NCBI RefSeq assembly: GCF_023556335.1
Contig: NZ_JAIKTS010000001.1
Span: forward strand, 186,001 to 250,000
Source of the DNA: Stenotrophomonas mori
GTDB lineage: Bacteria; Pseudomonadota; Gammaproteobacteria; Xanthomonadales; Xanthomonadaceae
Length of the DNA stretch: 64,000 bases
Direction: 5' to 3'
This document shows positions 1 through 7,800 of this stretch, piece after piece. Made by a program: the position numbers and the translations under genes. Below the pieces are notes generated by a model, which had not been told where the DNA came from, searched no databases, and saw only the letters and a program-made list of their open reading frames with translations. Every line of letters begins with the position of its first letter. The first letter of the stretch is position 1.

Positions 1-2
1 CG

Positions 3-179
3 ATCATTTCCACCAGTCCCCGTGTCTGGAATATCCTCAAGGGCCCGGACAAGCAGATGCTCGACGAGCACCGCGATCCTCCATTGAAGTTGCCCTCCAG
101 GCGAGCCCTTGGCCATCGAAGCAAAGCGCACACCGCAGGAAGCCAGAGCCGCGCTAGCCAAGCGCCGGGCGGCGGCTGA
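3..179 (+). CDS. Possible 3' end of a gene cut by the window edge
   Basis: Frame 3 is open from the first base to a TGA at 177-179. It reads as a basic, polar C-terminal tail (VWNILKGPDKQMLDEHRDPP and onward). It would overlap the following gene by about 70 bases, which is unusual, so either this frame or the TTG start of the next gene may be wrong. No family is recognised. It may be the tail of an upstream transfer or maintenance gene of the same element. Confidence 0.25.
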   Translation: MISTSPRVWNILKGPDKQMLDEHRDPPLKLPSRRALGHRSKAHTAGSQSRASQAPGGG

Positions 180-606
180 CGCTCGCGCCAAGGCTGCCAT
201 TGAGGCCCTGCGCGCGGCGGGTGACCTGCGTCGGCACCAAGCAGCCGCCGACGCCTTGGAAGGGCTACTGACTCGGGCGACCGGTCTGCGCTTCGGAACG
301 CTGGCCGACCTGCTCGCGCCGCAGCCCTGGGCGTTCGACGCGGACGGCGCAGTGCTGGGTCACCTGCTTACCGTGGATGAGGATGTGTTCCTGGCAGCGA
401 TTGCCGACGGTCGGCTGGACGGTCTCCCCTTAGGCGAGGCGTTCGGTTTGCCGTGGGCCAACCTGGAAGAGCGGGCGGCGTGGACGCGGGTGTATGCGGA
501 CGCCTTGCGCGCGCTGGCCGATGAGGCCGAGGGGCAGATGGAAGCACAAAACCGGAGGGCGTCACTCTTGCATATAGCGGGTCAACCGAAGGATGAGCCG
601 ACATGA
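109..606 (+). CDS. Hypothetical protein, 165 aa, N-terminal Ala/Arg-rich helix
   Basis: Starts at TTG 109 and runs 165 codons. Residues 1-50 are rich in Ala, Arg and Lys and look like a long charged helix. Residues 55-150 are acidic and Leu/Ala-rich, like a compact helical domain. No membrane segment or known catalytic motif is visible and the family is not recognised. Its stop overlaps the ATG of the next gene (ATGA at 603-606), so the two are probably translated together. The partner carries a putative DNA-binding fold, so a regulatory or maintenance role on the element is possible, but that is inference only. Confidence 0.6.
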   Translation: MAIEAKRTPQEARAALAKRRAAADARAKAAIEALRAAGDLRRHQAAADALEGLLTRATGLRFGTLADLLAPQPWAFDADGAVLGHLLTVDEDVFLAAIADGRLDGLPLGEAFGLPWANLEERAAWTRVYADALRALADEAEGQMEAQNRRASLLHIAGQPKDEPT

Positions 607-932
607 CCCGCACCACTGCAGACATCATTCGCGAGCTTTTTCCCGGTCGGGTCGTGCTGACGCCTGCCGAAGTGGCCGAAGTCATCGGCCAGCATGTGGA
701 TCATGTCCGCGACCGCCTGCTCCGTGGCACGCTCATTCCTGGTCTGCGCAAGGATGGGGGACGTTGGCGCGTGCCCGTGGCTGACCTTGCGGAGGCAATT
801 GACGGACTGGCCCGGCCGAGCCCGCCGCCCGTCCTCACTCGGAGCCAGATGGCTTCAACAGCATCACCGACCCGCCGTAGGCGTCCGCTCGGGCCGCATT
901 TTGCAGCTATACACGCCCGCACCCAACGCTAG
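603..932 (+). CDS. Small helix-turn-helix (excisionase/MerR-like) protein
   Basis: The 109-aa product contains LTPAEVAEVIGQHVDHVRDR followed by a turn and GGRWRVPVADLAEAI. This pattern is typical of winged-helix DNA-binding domains of the excisionase/MerR-like HTH_17 class: a helix-turn-helix that ends in a short strand W-R-V-P and a helix. About 35 residues after the domain are basic and probably disordered. It is translationally coupled to the upstream 165-aa gene by an ATGA overlap. A role in element-specific regulation or excision would fit the context, but no integrase is visible here. Confidence 0.55.
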   Translation: MTRTTADIIRELFPGRVVLTPAEVAEVIGQHVDHVRDRLLRGTLIPGLRKDGGRWRVPVADLAEAIDGLARPSPPPVLTRSQMASTASPTRRRRPLGPHFAAIHARTQR

Positions 933-1071
933 ACGCGTCGGGGGGAGACTCCGTAGTGGCAGGCCCAGCATTGGGGGAGCGACAGCTCGTTCAGGGCTGC
1001 TGCATAATCCCGGCTAGGGGGCGTCTCTTCTAGTGGGACTGATAGCCCTCAGTCTACGGGGGGAGCTAATC

Positions 1072-1959
1072 ATGCCTGTCTATCGTTTCGACGCCTTCAA
1101 GCTCAATGTCACCGCATCCGGAGATATTGGCTCCGCTGCGGATGTCCTGCGGGAGCTCGCTGGGATGGAGGGTGGCGCTTCGGCGCAGCTGGGCGACTAC
1201 ACGCGCGACCTGTGGCGAGCACGCCAAGTCAGGCGACCAAATGCATGGTTTGGTCAGTTCCGTAAGTTTCGGCACGGTGACCTTCCCTTGGTGGGTGCGC
1301 CCGGCGAGGAAGGAGAAGAGCTTTTCATCGCCGAAGACCAGGGACTCATCGAGAAGAACTTCTTTCTGGTCGTCGCACCCCACGACGTCCTCCTGTGGGG
1401 TGTGAACGGGCACGCCAATACGCCTAGTCAGTTCACTCGGTTCCTGAGTGAACTCATTGGCACTCGCGTGGTAGCTGATCCCATCGTCCAACCCGACGCG
1501 ATGCGTCGGCTCATGCGGGGCGGCGTGGAACTCAGGAAGGTGCACATGAGGGTTGCAAAACCTACCAACCCTGACATGTACCCCAATGATGACTTCAGCC
1601 GGCAGATCATTGACCTGCTCGCGCAAGGCGGTGGCGATAGCTTGACCCTTCAGGCAGGCGTTGACGGCCGCCTGTCACCATCTAACCAGACGGATTTGGC
1701 GGCTCGCTGGAAGCGAGCTATCCGTGAACTTGTGGGAGATGGCCTTGCTACGTCGGCCAGGGTCGAGGTGATCGAGGACGGCATCGAGCATCCCATCGAC
1801 CTCATTGCCGATCGCTTGGCTTCACATATCAAGGTCGACCACGATGGTAGGTATGCCCCCACGGAGACCATGTTGGGTGCGCTCATGTCCGCTTGGGCGG
1901 ATGTTGAACCAATGATCCGGGAAGCGTTCGGAGGCGATAGCGGTGCGCTTCGTCGCTGA
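1072..1959 (+). CDS. Unrecognised cytosolic protein, 295 aa, first gene of a two- or three-gene cassette
   Basis: The start is taken at ATG 1072, which has a GGGGGAG ribosome-binding site seven bases upstream; an in-frame ATG at 1033 lacks one. There is no signal peptide or membrane segment. Residues 1-130 alternate strand-like and charged stretches. The middle contains the pattern KPTNPDMYPNDDFSRQII, and the last 100 residues (IEHPIDLIADRL, then YAPTETMLGALMSAW) look mixed alpha/beta. No catalytic motif was recognised and I cannot place the family; uncharacterised DUF proteins seen in phage-defence islands are one possibility. The next gene starts inside its 3' end and encodes a multi-pass membrane protein, so a sensor plus membrane effector pair is plausible. 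It lies in an element that also carries Abi_2 and type I restriction genes. Confidence 0.7.
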   Translation: MPVYRFDAFKLNVTASGDIGSAADVLRELAGMEGGASAQLGDYTRDLWRARQVRRPNAWFGQFRKFRHGDLPLVGAPGEEGEELFIAEDQGLIEKNFFLVVAPHDVLLWGVNGHANTPSQFTRFLSELIGTRVVADPIVQPDAMRRLMRGGVELRKVHMRVAKPTNPDMYPNDDFSRQIIDLLAQGGGDSLTLQAGVDGRLSPSNQTDLAARWKRAIRELVGDGLATSARVEVIEDGIEHPIDLIADRLASHIKVDHDGRYAPTETMLGALMSAWADVEPMIREAFGGDSGALRR

Positions 1960-2362
1960 AGCCATCTTTGCGCTAGCTTGCGGCTTGGCGTTCTTGCTGT
2001 GCGCCAACTACGATCCTGCTCGCCTTTACAGTCTGGCCAATACGCTGGCCACCGTCGCTGGTGTGCTGTTCGGCTTCTTGCTGACGGCAATCGCCATGAT
2101 GGTGAGCCTACCGGAGCGGCGACTGGTCGCGAACATGCGTCTCACCGGACACTACGGCGTACTGATGAAGGGCACCCTGCGGGCGTGTGGCTTCCATTTC
2201 ATGGCGCTTGCCATTGCGCTCTTCGCGATCTTTGCCGAGGGAAAGTTGCTTGCTTACGCCGTCGCTATTGCCTTGGCTGTTGAGGTCTTTGCCATGCTTA
2301 GGACATTCCAATCGGGACGACGCTTCTGGGTGGTCCTGGAGGCACTTGAGCGGAGTGATTAA
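1943..2362 (+). CDS. Multi-pass (about four-helix) membrane protein, 139 aa
   Basis: The GTG start at 1943 lies inside the upstream gene (17-base overlap), so expression is coupled. Hydrophobic segments fall at about residues 4-21, 33-55 (TLATVAGVLFGFLLTAIAMM), 83-98 and 100-118. A basic loop PERRLVANMRLTGHYGVLMK lies between the second and third. This is an inner-membrane protein with about four spans and no enzymatic motif. Short four-span proteins paired with a cytosolic partner are a common layout for membrane-acting abortive-infection systems (for example KwaA of Kiwa), but no homology to a named family is claimed. Confidence 0.72.
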   Translation: MRFVAEAIFALACGLAFLLCANYDPARLYSLANTLATVAGVLFGFLLTAIAMMVSLPERRLVANMRLTGHYGVLMKGTLRACGFHFMALAIALFAIFAEGKLLAYAVAIALAVEVFAMLRTFQSGRRFWVVLEALERSD

Positions 2363-2460
2363 GAGCTGGGCGGACAGGGGCGCAGTCGTTTTGAGTGCCG
2401 GGGCCAGGTTGTTCGGTTGCTTTCTTCGGACATCAATCACAACTCAGAAGGGGAATTTCG

Positions 2461-2649
2461 GTGGAGAGTGGCGACAAGCGCGATGGGCATAAGCCCTTGC
2501 CGTGGTGGAAGCGCTGGACGAGTCAGCGGATTAGCTGGTGGTTGAAGTTGATCTTCTGGTTGCTAGTCATCGGAGGCGTGATCTTCGTGCTGATCCCGGG
2601 TGTCACTGGTTTGATTAGCCAATTGTCGGGCGATCAATTGAAGCCGTAA
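2461..2649 (+). CDS. Small single-span membrane protein, 62 aa
   Basis: The start is taken at GTG 2461, which follows a purine-rich stretch (AAGGGGAA) at suitable distance; earlier in-frame starts would encode implausible sequence. The product begins with a polar basic segment (residues 1-22, ending PWWKRW), followed by a Trp-rich interfacial stretch. One strong transmembrane helix spans about residues 28-50 (LIFWLLVIGGVIFVLIPGV). It ends 99 bases after the membrane gene upstream and may be a third member of the same cassette. Its last 16 bases overlap the 3' end of the convergent 46-aa gene on the other strand. Confidence 0.5.
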   Translation: MESGDKRDGHKPLPWWKRWTSQRISWWLKLIFWLLVIGGVIFVLIPGVTGLISQLSGDQLKP

Positions 2650-2774
2650 TGCAGTCGCAAGATCGCCGCCAGTAGTGCGCCGATCGTCCCGCCCAAGATA
2701 GCCGGCACCGCTGAATGGTGAGCCCATGGGATTGGGCGGAACAGATACTTGATCGTGGCGGTGAACATCTTCAT
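2634..2774 (-). CDS. 46-aa membrane miniprotein
   Basis: This frame is below usual gene-calling length. Its ATG (2774-2772) overlaps the TGA of the 98-aa gene upstream (TGATG), and the frame runs 46 codons to a TGA at 2636-2634. The product starts MKMFTATIKYLFRPIPWAHH and continues into a hydrophobic helix (VPAILGGTIGALLAAIL), ending in RLHYGFN. The overlap, the clean membrane helix and the third position in an overlapping operon support a real gene. Function is unknown. Confidence 0.5.
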   Translation of the reverse strand: MKMFTATIKYLFRPIPWAHHSAVPAILGGTIGALLAAILRLHYGFN

Positions 2775-3070
2775 CAGAACCCGATGTCCATGCCGCGGTT
2801 CCGCTTCCGGGCTTGCTCGATTGCCTCAGCTTCTGCGGCTAGCTCCGCCTCGTGCTCCAGTACGCGCGCAGCCGCCGGCACCCTGGCCATCCACTCAGGG
2901 CCAACGCGCTCGACGGCCTCGGCCATTGTGTAGTTCATCTTGGCCAGCCACTCAGGCTTGTTGAGCACCAGGGCGGCCGTCAACTTCTCGCCCGTGGACA
3001 GCACACCGAAGTGGCCGTCACGGGCGGCGCGTGACTTGTCCAAGATCTGGGCTAGGACGTGGTCGGTCAT
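2774..3070 (-). CDS. Hypothetical protein, 98 aa
   Basis: A soluble, mostly helical 98-aa protein beginning MTDHVLAQILDKSRAARDGH. Its C-terminal half is charged and Ala/Glu-rich (HEAELAAEAEAIEQARKRNR), suggesting a helix or short coiled coil. Its start overlaps the stop of the upstream 160-aa gene (ATGA, 3067-3070) and its stop overlaps the start of the 46-aa gene, so it is the middle gene of a tightly packed three-gene operon. No family is recognised. Confidence 0.6.
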   Translation of the reverse strand: MTDHVLAQILDKSRAARDGHFGVLSTGEKLTAALVLNKPEWLAKMNYTMAEAVERVGPEWMARVPAAARVLEHEAELAAEAEAIEQARKRNRGMDIGF

Positions 3071-3549
3071 TGGCCCTTGCCCCCGTTCGGGAATTTGCGC
3101 TTGAGCGCTGCCCGGAAAATGTCGCGGGCCTCGGCGATGGTGATCCCGTACTCGTCTGCGATAGCCAAGAGCTGGTCGGCGAACTTACGGCGCCCGGCCT
3201 CGATCCGTTCGGCCAGCGCCTTCTTCTCCTGGCTGATCTTCCTCAGTGCTTCCTGGCGGTTGTACGCGTTCCACTCTTCCTGAAGCGCTTCGATCTCCGC
3301 GAGCGAGCGACCATCCTCGATGGCTTCTTCGACTGTGCGCCTTGGCTTGGTCAACTTGCGACGACCCTTGCTGGGTTCGTCGGGAGTGCCGGTCAGGCCG
3401 TCGATGCCTTCATCGGTTCCTGTCAGGTCGTCCCTCGATGAAGTGCCAAGCGCATTGACGGCCTTATGAGTCTCCGTGGCCTCAGTTGCTGTGGGCTTGG
3501 AAGCACCGAAGGCCTGTTGCTTGATCTGGGTTGTGTCGATGTCGGTCAT
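3067..3549 (-). CDS. Hypothetical protein, 160 aa, coiled-coil C-terminal half
   Basis: First gene of a three-gene minus-strand operon. Residues 1-65 are polar, Thr/Asp/Gly-rich and probably disordered. Residues 70-150 are charged and helical (EEAIEDGRSLAEIEALQEEW, then KKALAERIEAGRRKFADQLL), with YGITIAEARDIFRAALKRKF near the end. The latter recalls the Gln/Lys-rich DNA-binding tails of H-NS-like and KorB-accessory proteins, but the similarity is too weak for a call. Because it lies beside the mobilization region, a role in plasmid maintenance or transfer is possible. Confidence 0.6.
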   Translation of the reverse strand: MTDIDTTQIKQQAFGASKPTATEATETHKAVNALGTSSRDDLTGTDEGIDGLTGTPDEPSKGRRKLTKPRRTVEEAIEDGRSLAEIEALQEEWNAYNRQEALRKISQEKKALAERIEAGRRKFADQLLAIADEYGITIAEARDIFRAALKRKFPNGGKGQ

Positions 3550-3674
3550 GTGGCGTCACCTGTTGTCAAAGGGGATGCCAGCAGCATGTGAGAAAGCTGA
3601 AAACGCGCAAGACCAACGCCGACGGCGGCAGCCGAGGCGACAGAGTGCAGCCGCGGCAGCGGCCAGAACCAACC

Positions 3675-3733
3675 GGCCGCCGTCAGGCGGCCAAAGTCTT
3701 GGGGCGGCGACGCGACGGATGTCGCGGCCGCCA
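3675..3733. repeat. Element hairpin repeat, copy 1
   Basis: Contains GGCCGCC (3675-3681), a 4-base loop and GGCGGCC (3686-3692), then a second imperfect inverted repeat built around GACGCGAC and GTCGCGG. The same GGCCGCC/GGCGGCC stem recurs at 17485-17502, 17640-17657 and 19451-19467, always between genes of the element. Confidence 0.55.
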
Positions 3734-3766
3734 ACAAGCCGCCCGAGCATAGCGAGGGCGGCTTCG
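3734..3766 (-). terminator. Probable terminator of the 66-aa gene
   Basis: A perfect 9-bp stem, AAGCCGCCC (3736-3744) pairing with GGGCGGCTT (3756-3764), surrounds an 11-base loop. On the minus strand it lies just downstream of the 66-aa frame that ends at 3807. The T-tract is weak (TTGTT), so this is tentative. Confidence 0.4.
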
Positions 3767-3806
3767 ATTTTGCGGAAGCAACGGCAGCGGGCGGTCGGCC
3801 AACCTG

Positions 3807-4007
3807 TCAGGCGGCTGGTGGACTGTCTTGATCTTTGGGCAGTGCTGGCGGGTCGACCAGGACGCAGCGGGAAAGGAAGCGCGACAGATCGCCGACCAAC
3901 CGGGCGCGGTCTGCGTCGGCCGGGGCGAAGTGGGGCGGAAGGCGCGAGACGATGTCGTCGGCGAACTTGGCAGCGTCGGCAGGCGGAATTGGCGTGCGGT
4001 TGGGCAT
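3807..4007 (-). CDS. Small hypothetical protein, 66 aa
   Basis: The product begins MPNRTPIPPADAAKFADDIV and continues with acidic and Arg-rich helical sequence (RLVGDLSRFLSRCVLVDPPA). Its composition is balanced and protein-like, unlike the Arg/Pro-rich noise of the overlapping frames in this GC-rich stretch. A hairpin about 40 bases downstream could end transcription. It stands between the 160-aa operon and the mobilization region. Function is unknown, and a non-coding alternative cannot be excluded. Confidence 0.45.
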   Translation of the reverse strand: MPNRTPIPPADAAKFADDIVSRLPPHFAPADADRARLVGDLSRFLSRCVLVDPPALPKDQDSPPAA

Positions 4008-4299
4008 GGCGCAGATGGCTTTGGTCGTTGGAATGAGTCTGCGGCGGGAGGCGCGTTTGGCAAGTCAGCAGGCCAGCGTCTGATGAGTCGTTGTGGCGGC
4101 TGGCTGAGAACAGGGAGCGCTAGAAGGCAACGCTGGACAGATGGGAAAGGTGGGCGCAGCGTGTTGTCGCGGGATAACGACGAGTGGGGGGCGAGGCTGG
4201 GCTGGCTGGGCAGGGGGGCGCAGCTTGGCTGGCGGCGACGCCAGACGATGGGGCTGTCTGGCGTCGGAACGGCCGACGATGAAGCCGTCGACCGCAAAA
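4008..4299. other. Non-coding stretch left of the oriT candidate
   Basis: Several overlapping frames are open on both strands but none has protein-like composition or a credible start. The sequence is G-rich on the plus strand (runs such as GGGGGGCG and GGGGGCGAGG). No promoter, repeat or RNA could be supported. Confidence 0.4.
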
Positions 4300-4469
4300 G
4301 CCAATGACTAGGTCATTGCTGACAAGCAGCAATACACGAATGCACCTCCGGTGTTTCGTGTGGCCTGCGGCCGGCTTGAAAATCAAAGACTTACCCCCGT
4401 AACACCCCGCTATTGCGCTTTTCAAAACCCACCGCAAACTGGAATGGGAGCATTCCCGCCCCATCCCAA
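4300..4469. other. Candidate origin of transfer (oriT) region
   Basis: This 170-base, relatively AT-rich gap lies directly upstream of the accessory gene and relaxase, the usual oriT position for MobF systems. It holds several inverted repeats: AATGAC/GTCATT near 4303-4317; GCTG/CAGC just after; a strong hairpin with arms CACGAA (4335-4340) and TTCGTG (4355-4360) and inner arms CACC/GGTG; and GGAATG/CATTCC at 4441-4456 just ahead of the accessory gene start. No nic site could be identified with confidence. Confidence 0.45.
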
Positions 4470-4850
4470 ATGAGCACCCTGATCCAATTCCGCGTCAGCG
4501 GCGAAGACGAAAAAGCCATCCTCGAAGCAGCCCGCCATGCGGGCATGCGACCGGCCGACTACGTCCGCCATGCCGCCAAGCTTTCGGCCAACCGTCCCGA
4601 CACCGCGCTGGACCGGATCGAGCGGCGCCTTGCAGAACTGGAAAGCAAGCTAGCCACTCCCGCCGCGCCAAGCCCAGTCACGACCCATGGCCCAGCCACC
4701 TTGGTCAAAGGCTTGGAGGCGACCGACCTGATCTTAGAGCTGCGGCGTGAACAGATCGCCGGCATCAACGCCATCCTGCGCCTGCTGGACGGCGAGCCAC
4801 TGCCCGACATTCCACACCGCCGGACGACGGCCGGCCTGAGCGAACACTGA
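4470..4850 (+). CDS. MobC-like ribbon-helix-helix relaxosome accessory protein
   Basis: The start is set at ATG 4470, giving 126 aa that open with MSTLIQFRVSGEDEKAILEA and AGMRPADYVRHAAK. This is the strand-helix-helix pattern of ribbon-helix-helix mobilization accessory proteins; an earlier in-frame ATG at 4413 would run through the oriT inverted repeats. Residues 55-70 form a charged helix (ALDRIERRLAELESK), probably for dimer or relaxase contacts. The stop is 14 bases before the relaxase ATG, so the two form an operon. Likely role: binding oriT inverted repeats and loading the relaxase. The family call rests on pattern and context. Confidence 0.7.
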   Translation: MSTLIQFRVSGEDEKAILEAARHAGMRPADYVRHAAKLSANRPDTALDRIERRLAELESKLATPAAPSPVTTHGPATLVKGLEATDLILELRREQIAGINAILRLLDGEPLPDIPHRRTTAGLSEH

Positions 4851-4864
4851 TAGGTGGCTGACTT

Positions 4865-7800
4865 ATGGCCATCTTGAAGTCCACCCGTCTCAGACTGAAG
4901 ACCAGCGGCAGCGTCGACGCCGTCCGCGAGTACCTGCGCACCACGCGCGAGTACTACGCTCAAGCCGGGGAGAGCTCCAACGGCAAGACGATCCTGCCGG
5001 ACGCGGAATGGTGGGACACCACTGCGACCGACCGGTTGGGCCTGAACGATCCAGGACGTGATCAAGACGAGGACTTCGCCAAGTTGCTGGCTGGGTACCA
5101 CCCCCGCACGGGGGCGCCCTTGGTCCAGAACGCGGGCGAGGCCGGCCGCTGTATGGGCCTGGACCTGACCTTCTCCCCGCGCAAGGAGTACAGCTTGGCG
5201 TTCGTCGCTGCCACGCCTGAGCAGCGCGAGCAGATGACCCAAGCTTTCCACCAGGCCCGCGACAAGGCGCTGGGCCTGATCTCCAAGGGCGTGAATACCC
5301 GAGCCGGGAAGGGCGGAAAGCGCCACGTGGCCATCGACGGCTTGGTGATCCGGGCGGTGGATCACATCGATAGCCGAAGCGGTGACCCCCAATGGCATTG
5401 CCACGCTGTGGTGGCCAACGTCGCCTTGGACGCTGATGGCGAGTGGCGGTCGGTCGATTTCAGTGACCTCATGCAACAGACCGGCAGCCTCCAGGAGGCC
5501 GCCCAGGAAGTGTTCGCACGGGAGCTGGCCGAAGGGTTCCAACGACTGGGCTTCGGCATTGAGCGGACCCGAATCTTGGACGAAGACGAGCGCGACACGG
5601 GCAAGGTAGCCAACAAGATCGCCGGCATTGAGCAGTCCACCTGCGACGCGTTCTCGTCTCGGCGCGCTGAGATCAAGGAGGCGATCCAGGCCGCGGCCGA
5701 GAAGGGCGAAACCCTGACCGGTGGCGAGGCGGCCATGAAGACCAGGGCCGCCAAGCACCTGAGCGCCAGCGAGGTACTGGTGGCTGCGCGCAGCCGCCTG
5801 GAAGAGCTGGCGGCGCTCACGCCCGGCCACTTCGTCCGGGCGGGCGACCTGCTGGGGCGGGAGTCGACGGAGCTGGAAAAACAAAAGAGCGCCCGCCAGT
5901 GGTTCGACGAGTTGCATGCCACCGATAGCCACTGGAACCGCTCGGCCCTGATCGCCAAGCTGGCCCGCGAGCTTCCGTTGGGCACGGGCCTGGACATCCC
6001 GGAAGAGGCCGACCGGTTGCTGGCAGAGTGGGAGGCTAACGGCACGATCATCCGCTTGAAGGACGACCCCAAGCGGAAGCAGGCACGTTGGTGTTCGCGC
6101 GACCAGTGGTTCCTCGAGGTGGGCGTGTTGCCCGCGGCTAGGGCGCGGGTGGAAGATCCGGGGCTGCGTCTGAGTCGGTCGGCTGCCAGGACGGCGATCA
6201 CCATGCACGAGGCAGCTATGTCCGAGCGCTTCGGCAAGGAGGTTCACCTGACCGACGAGCAAAAGGCCAGCGTGTATCACGTGCTATGCGAGACGGGTGG
6301 CCTTGCCTGCATCATCGGCCAGGCCGGCACCGGCAAGTCCGCCAGCGCTGGTGCCTACATCCGTGCATTCGAGCTGGCGGGGCGACGAGTCATCGGCACG
6401 TCCACAAGCCAGGCGGCCACGGACAACCTCAAGAAGGAGGCCGGGATCGAGGGCTACAACTGTGCCGAACTGCTCCACGCATTGGACAGTGGCAAGCTCA
6501 CCTTGGGTCTGGACGATGTCGTTGTGCTAGACGAGGCGGGCATGGTGGGCGCCAAGACCTTCCGCCGGATCCAGGAGCATGTAGACAAGGCGGGTGGCAA
6601 GCTTGTGGCCGTGGGAGACCCCAAGCAGCTGGAAGCCATCGAGGCCGGCGGCCCGTTCGCTGAGCTGTGCGAGAAGTTCGGAGCCGCGGAGATCACCCAG
6701 ATCCAGCGGCAGCGGAACCCCGAGGAGCGGGCGCTGGCGGAGTCGTTCTACGACGACAAGAAGACCGGCCAGGACATCGTCGACGAGATGCTGGCCAAGG
6801 GCTTCCTCCGGCAGGAGAAGCGACAGGTCAAGGCCATGGCCGAGGCCTACCTGGCCGATGAACGGGGCGTCCAGGACAAACTGATCGTCGTACACACCCA
6901 CAAGGACGCCGCGGCCGTGGACCACTACGTCCGCCGCGGCTTGAAGGCCAACGGCCTGCTCCACGAACGGGCTGCCGAAACCCTGACCCTGGGGTCGGGC
7001 GAGTACGAGCGACAGCTGGAAGTCTGTCTGGGCGAGCGCATCCGGTTCCAGAAGAACGACCGCAAGGACAAGGACGGCAAGCGCCGGTGGAACAACAACG
7101 ACATCGGAACGGTGATCGGGTTCAAGCGCGCCACCAGCAAGCGGGGCCTGGTCCTGAAGATCAAGATGGACGACGACGGGCGGGTGGTGGAGGTCGACAC
7201 GGCCAAGTTCCAGCGCTTCGGTTACGCCTATGCGCGCACCGCCCACAGCGCCCAGGGCTTGGGTGCGGAGAGCGTGTACTGGCTGGCCAGGGGCGGGATG
7301 ATCGACCGCAACGCCGGCCTGGTGGCCATGACGCGCACCAAGAGCAACTTCCACGCCTTCGCCTCCCCCGAAGAGGTGGCCCGACTTGCCGGTGCCCTGG
7401 ACGAGTGGGGCAAAAAGGAGACAGTCAAGGAACTGGCCAGGCGGCGGAACGCGCCGGAGGTAGCGGCCACCTTGCATCAGCCATTGCCGACCGCGCTGGG
7501 TGAGAAGGAGCACCCGTTGGTCAGCGGCGTGCAGCAGGTCAAGGCGGCCGAGACGATCAAGAGCCTGGATCACGCCCAGGAGGTTCAGCGCGCCGGGCGC
7601 GAGTTCGATCAGGCCATGACCATATGGCAGGAGCGCTGCATGGAAGAGGGGGCGGCAGTCTTGGGGCGCTTGGAAGCTTTGCAGGCACCGGACGGTGATA
7701 TCCAACGCTACAGGGACATGGGCGGCGGCGATGACCCCTACATCGAGGCGTCGTTGAAGAAGAAATACGACAAGGCCATGCGCGAGCTCAAGCAGCTTGA

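Noticed and set aside
3476..4307. Plus-strand frames of 186 and 159 codons ahead of the mobilization genes
   Set aside because: Gly/Arg/Trp-rich translations without motifs; one runs antisense to a better small frame.
4559..6280. Long open frame antisense to the relaxase
   Set aside because: High GC with strong third-position bias keeps the reverse frame open; the plus frame has full relaxase motifs.
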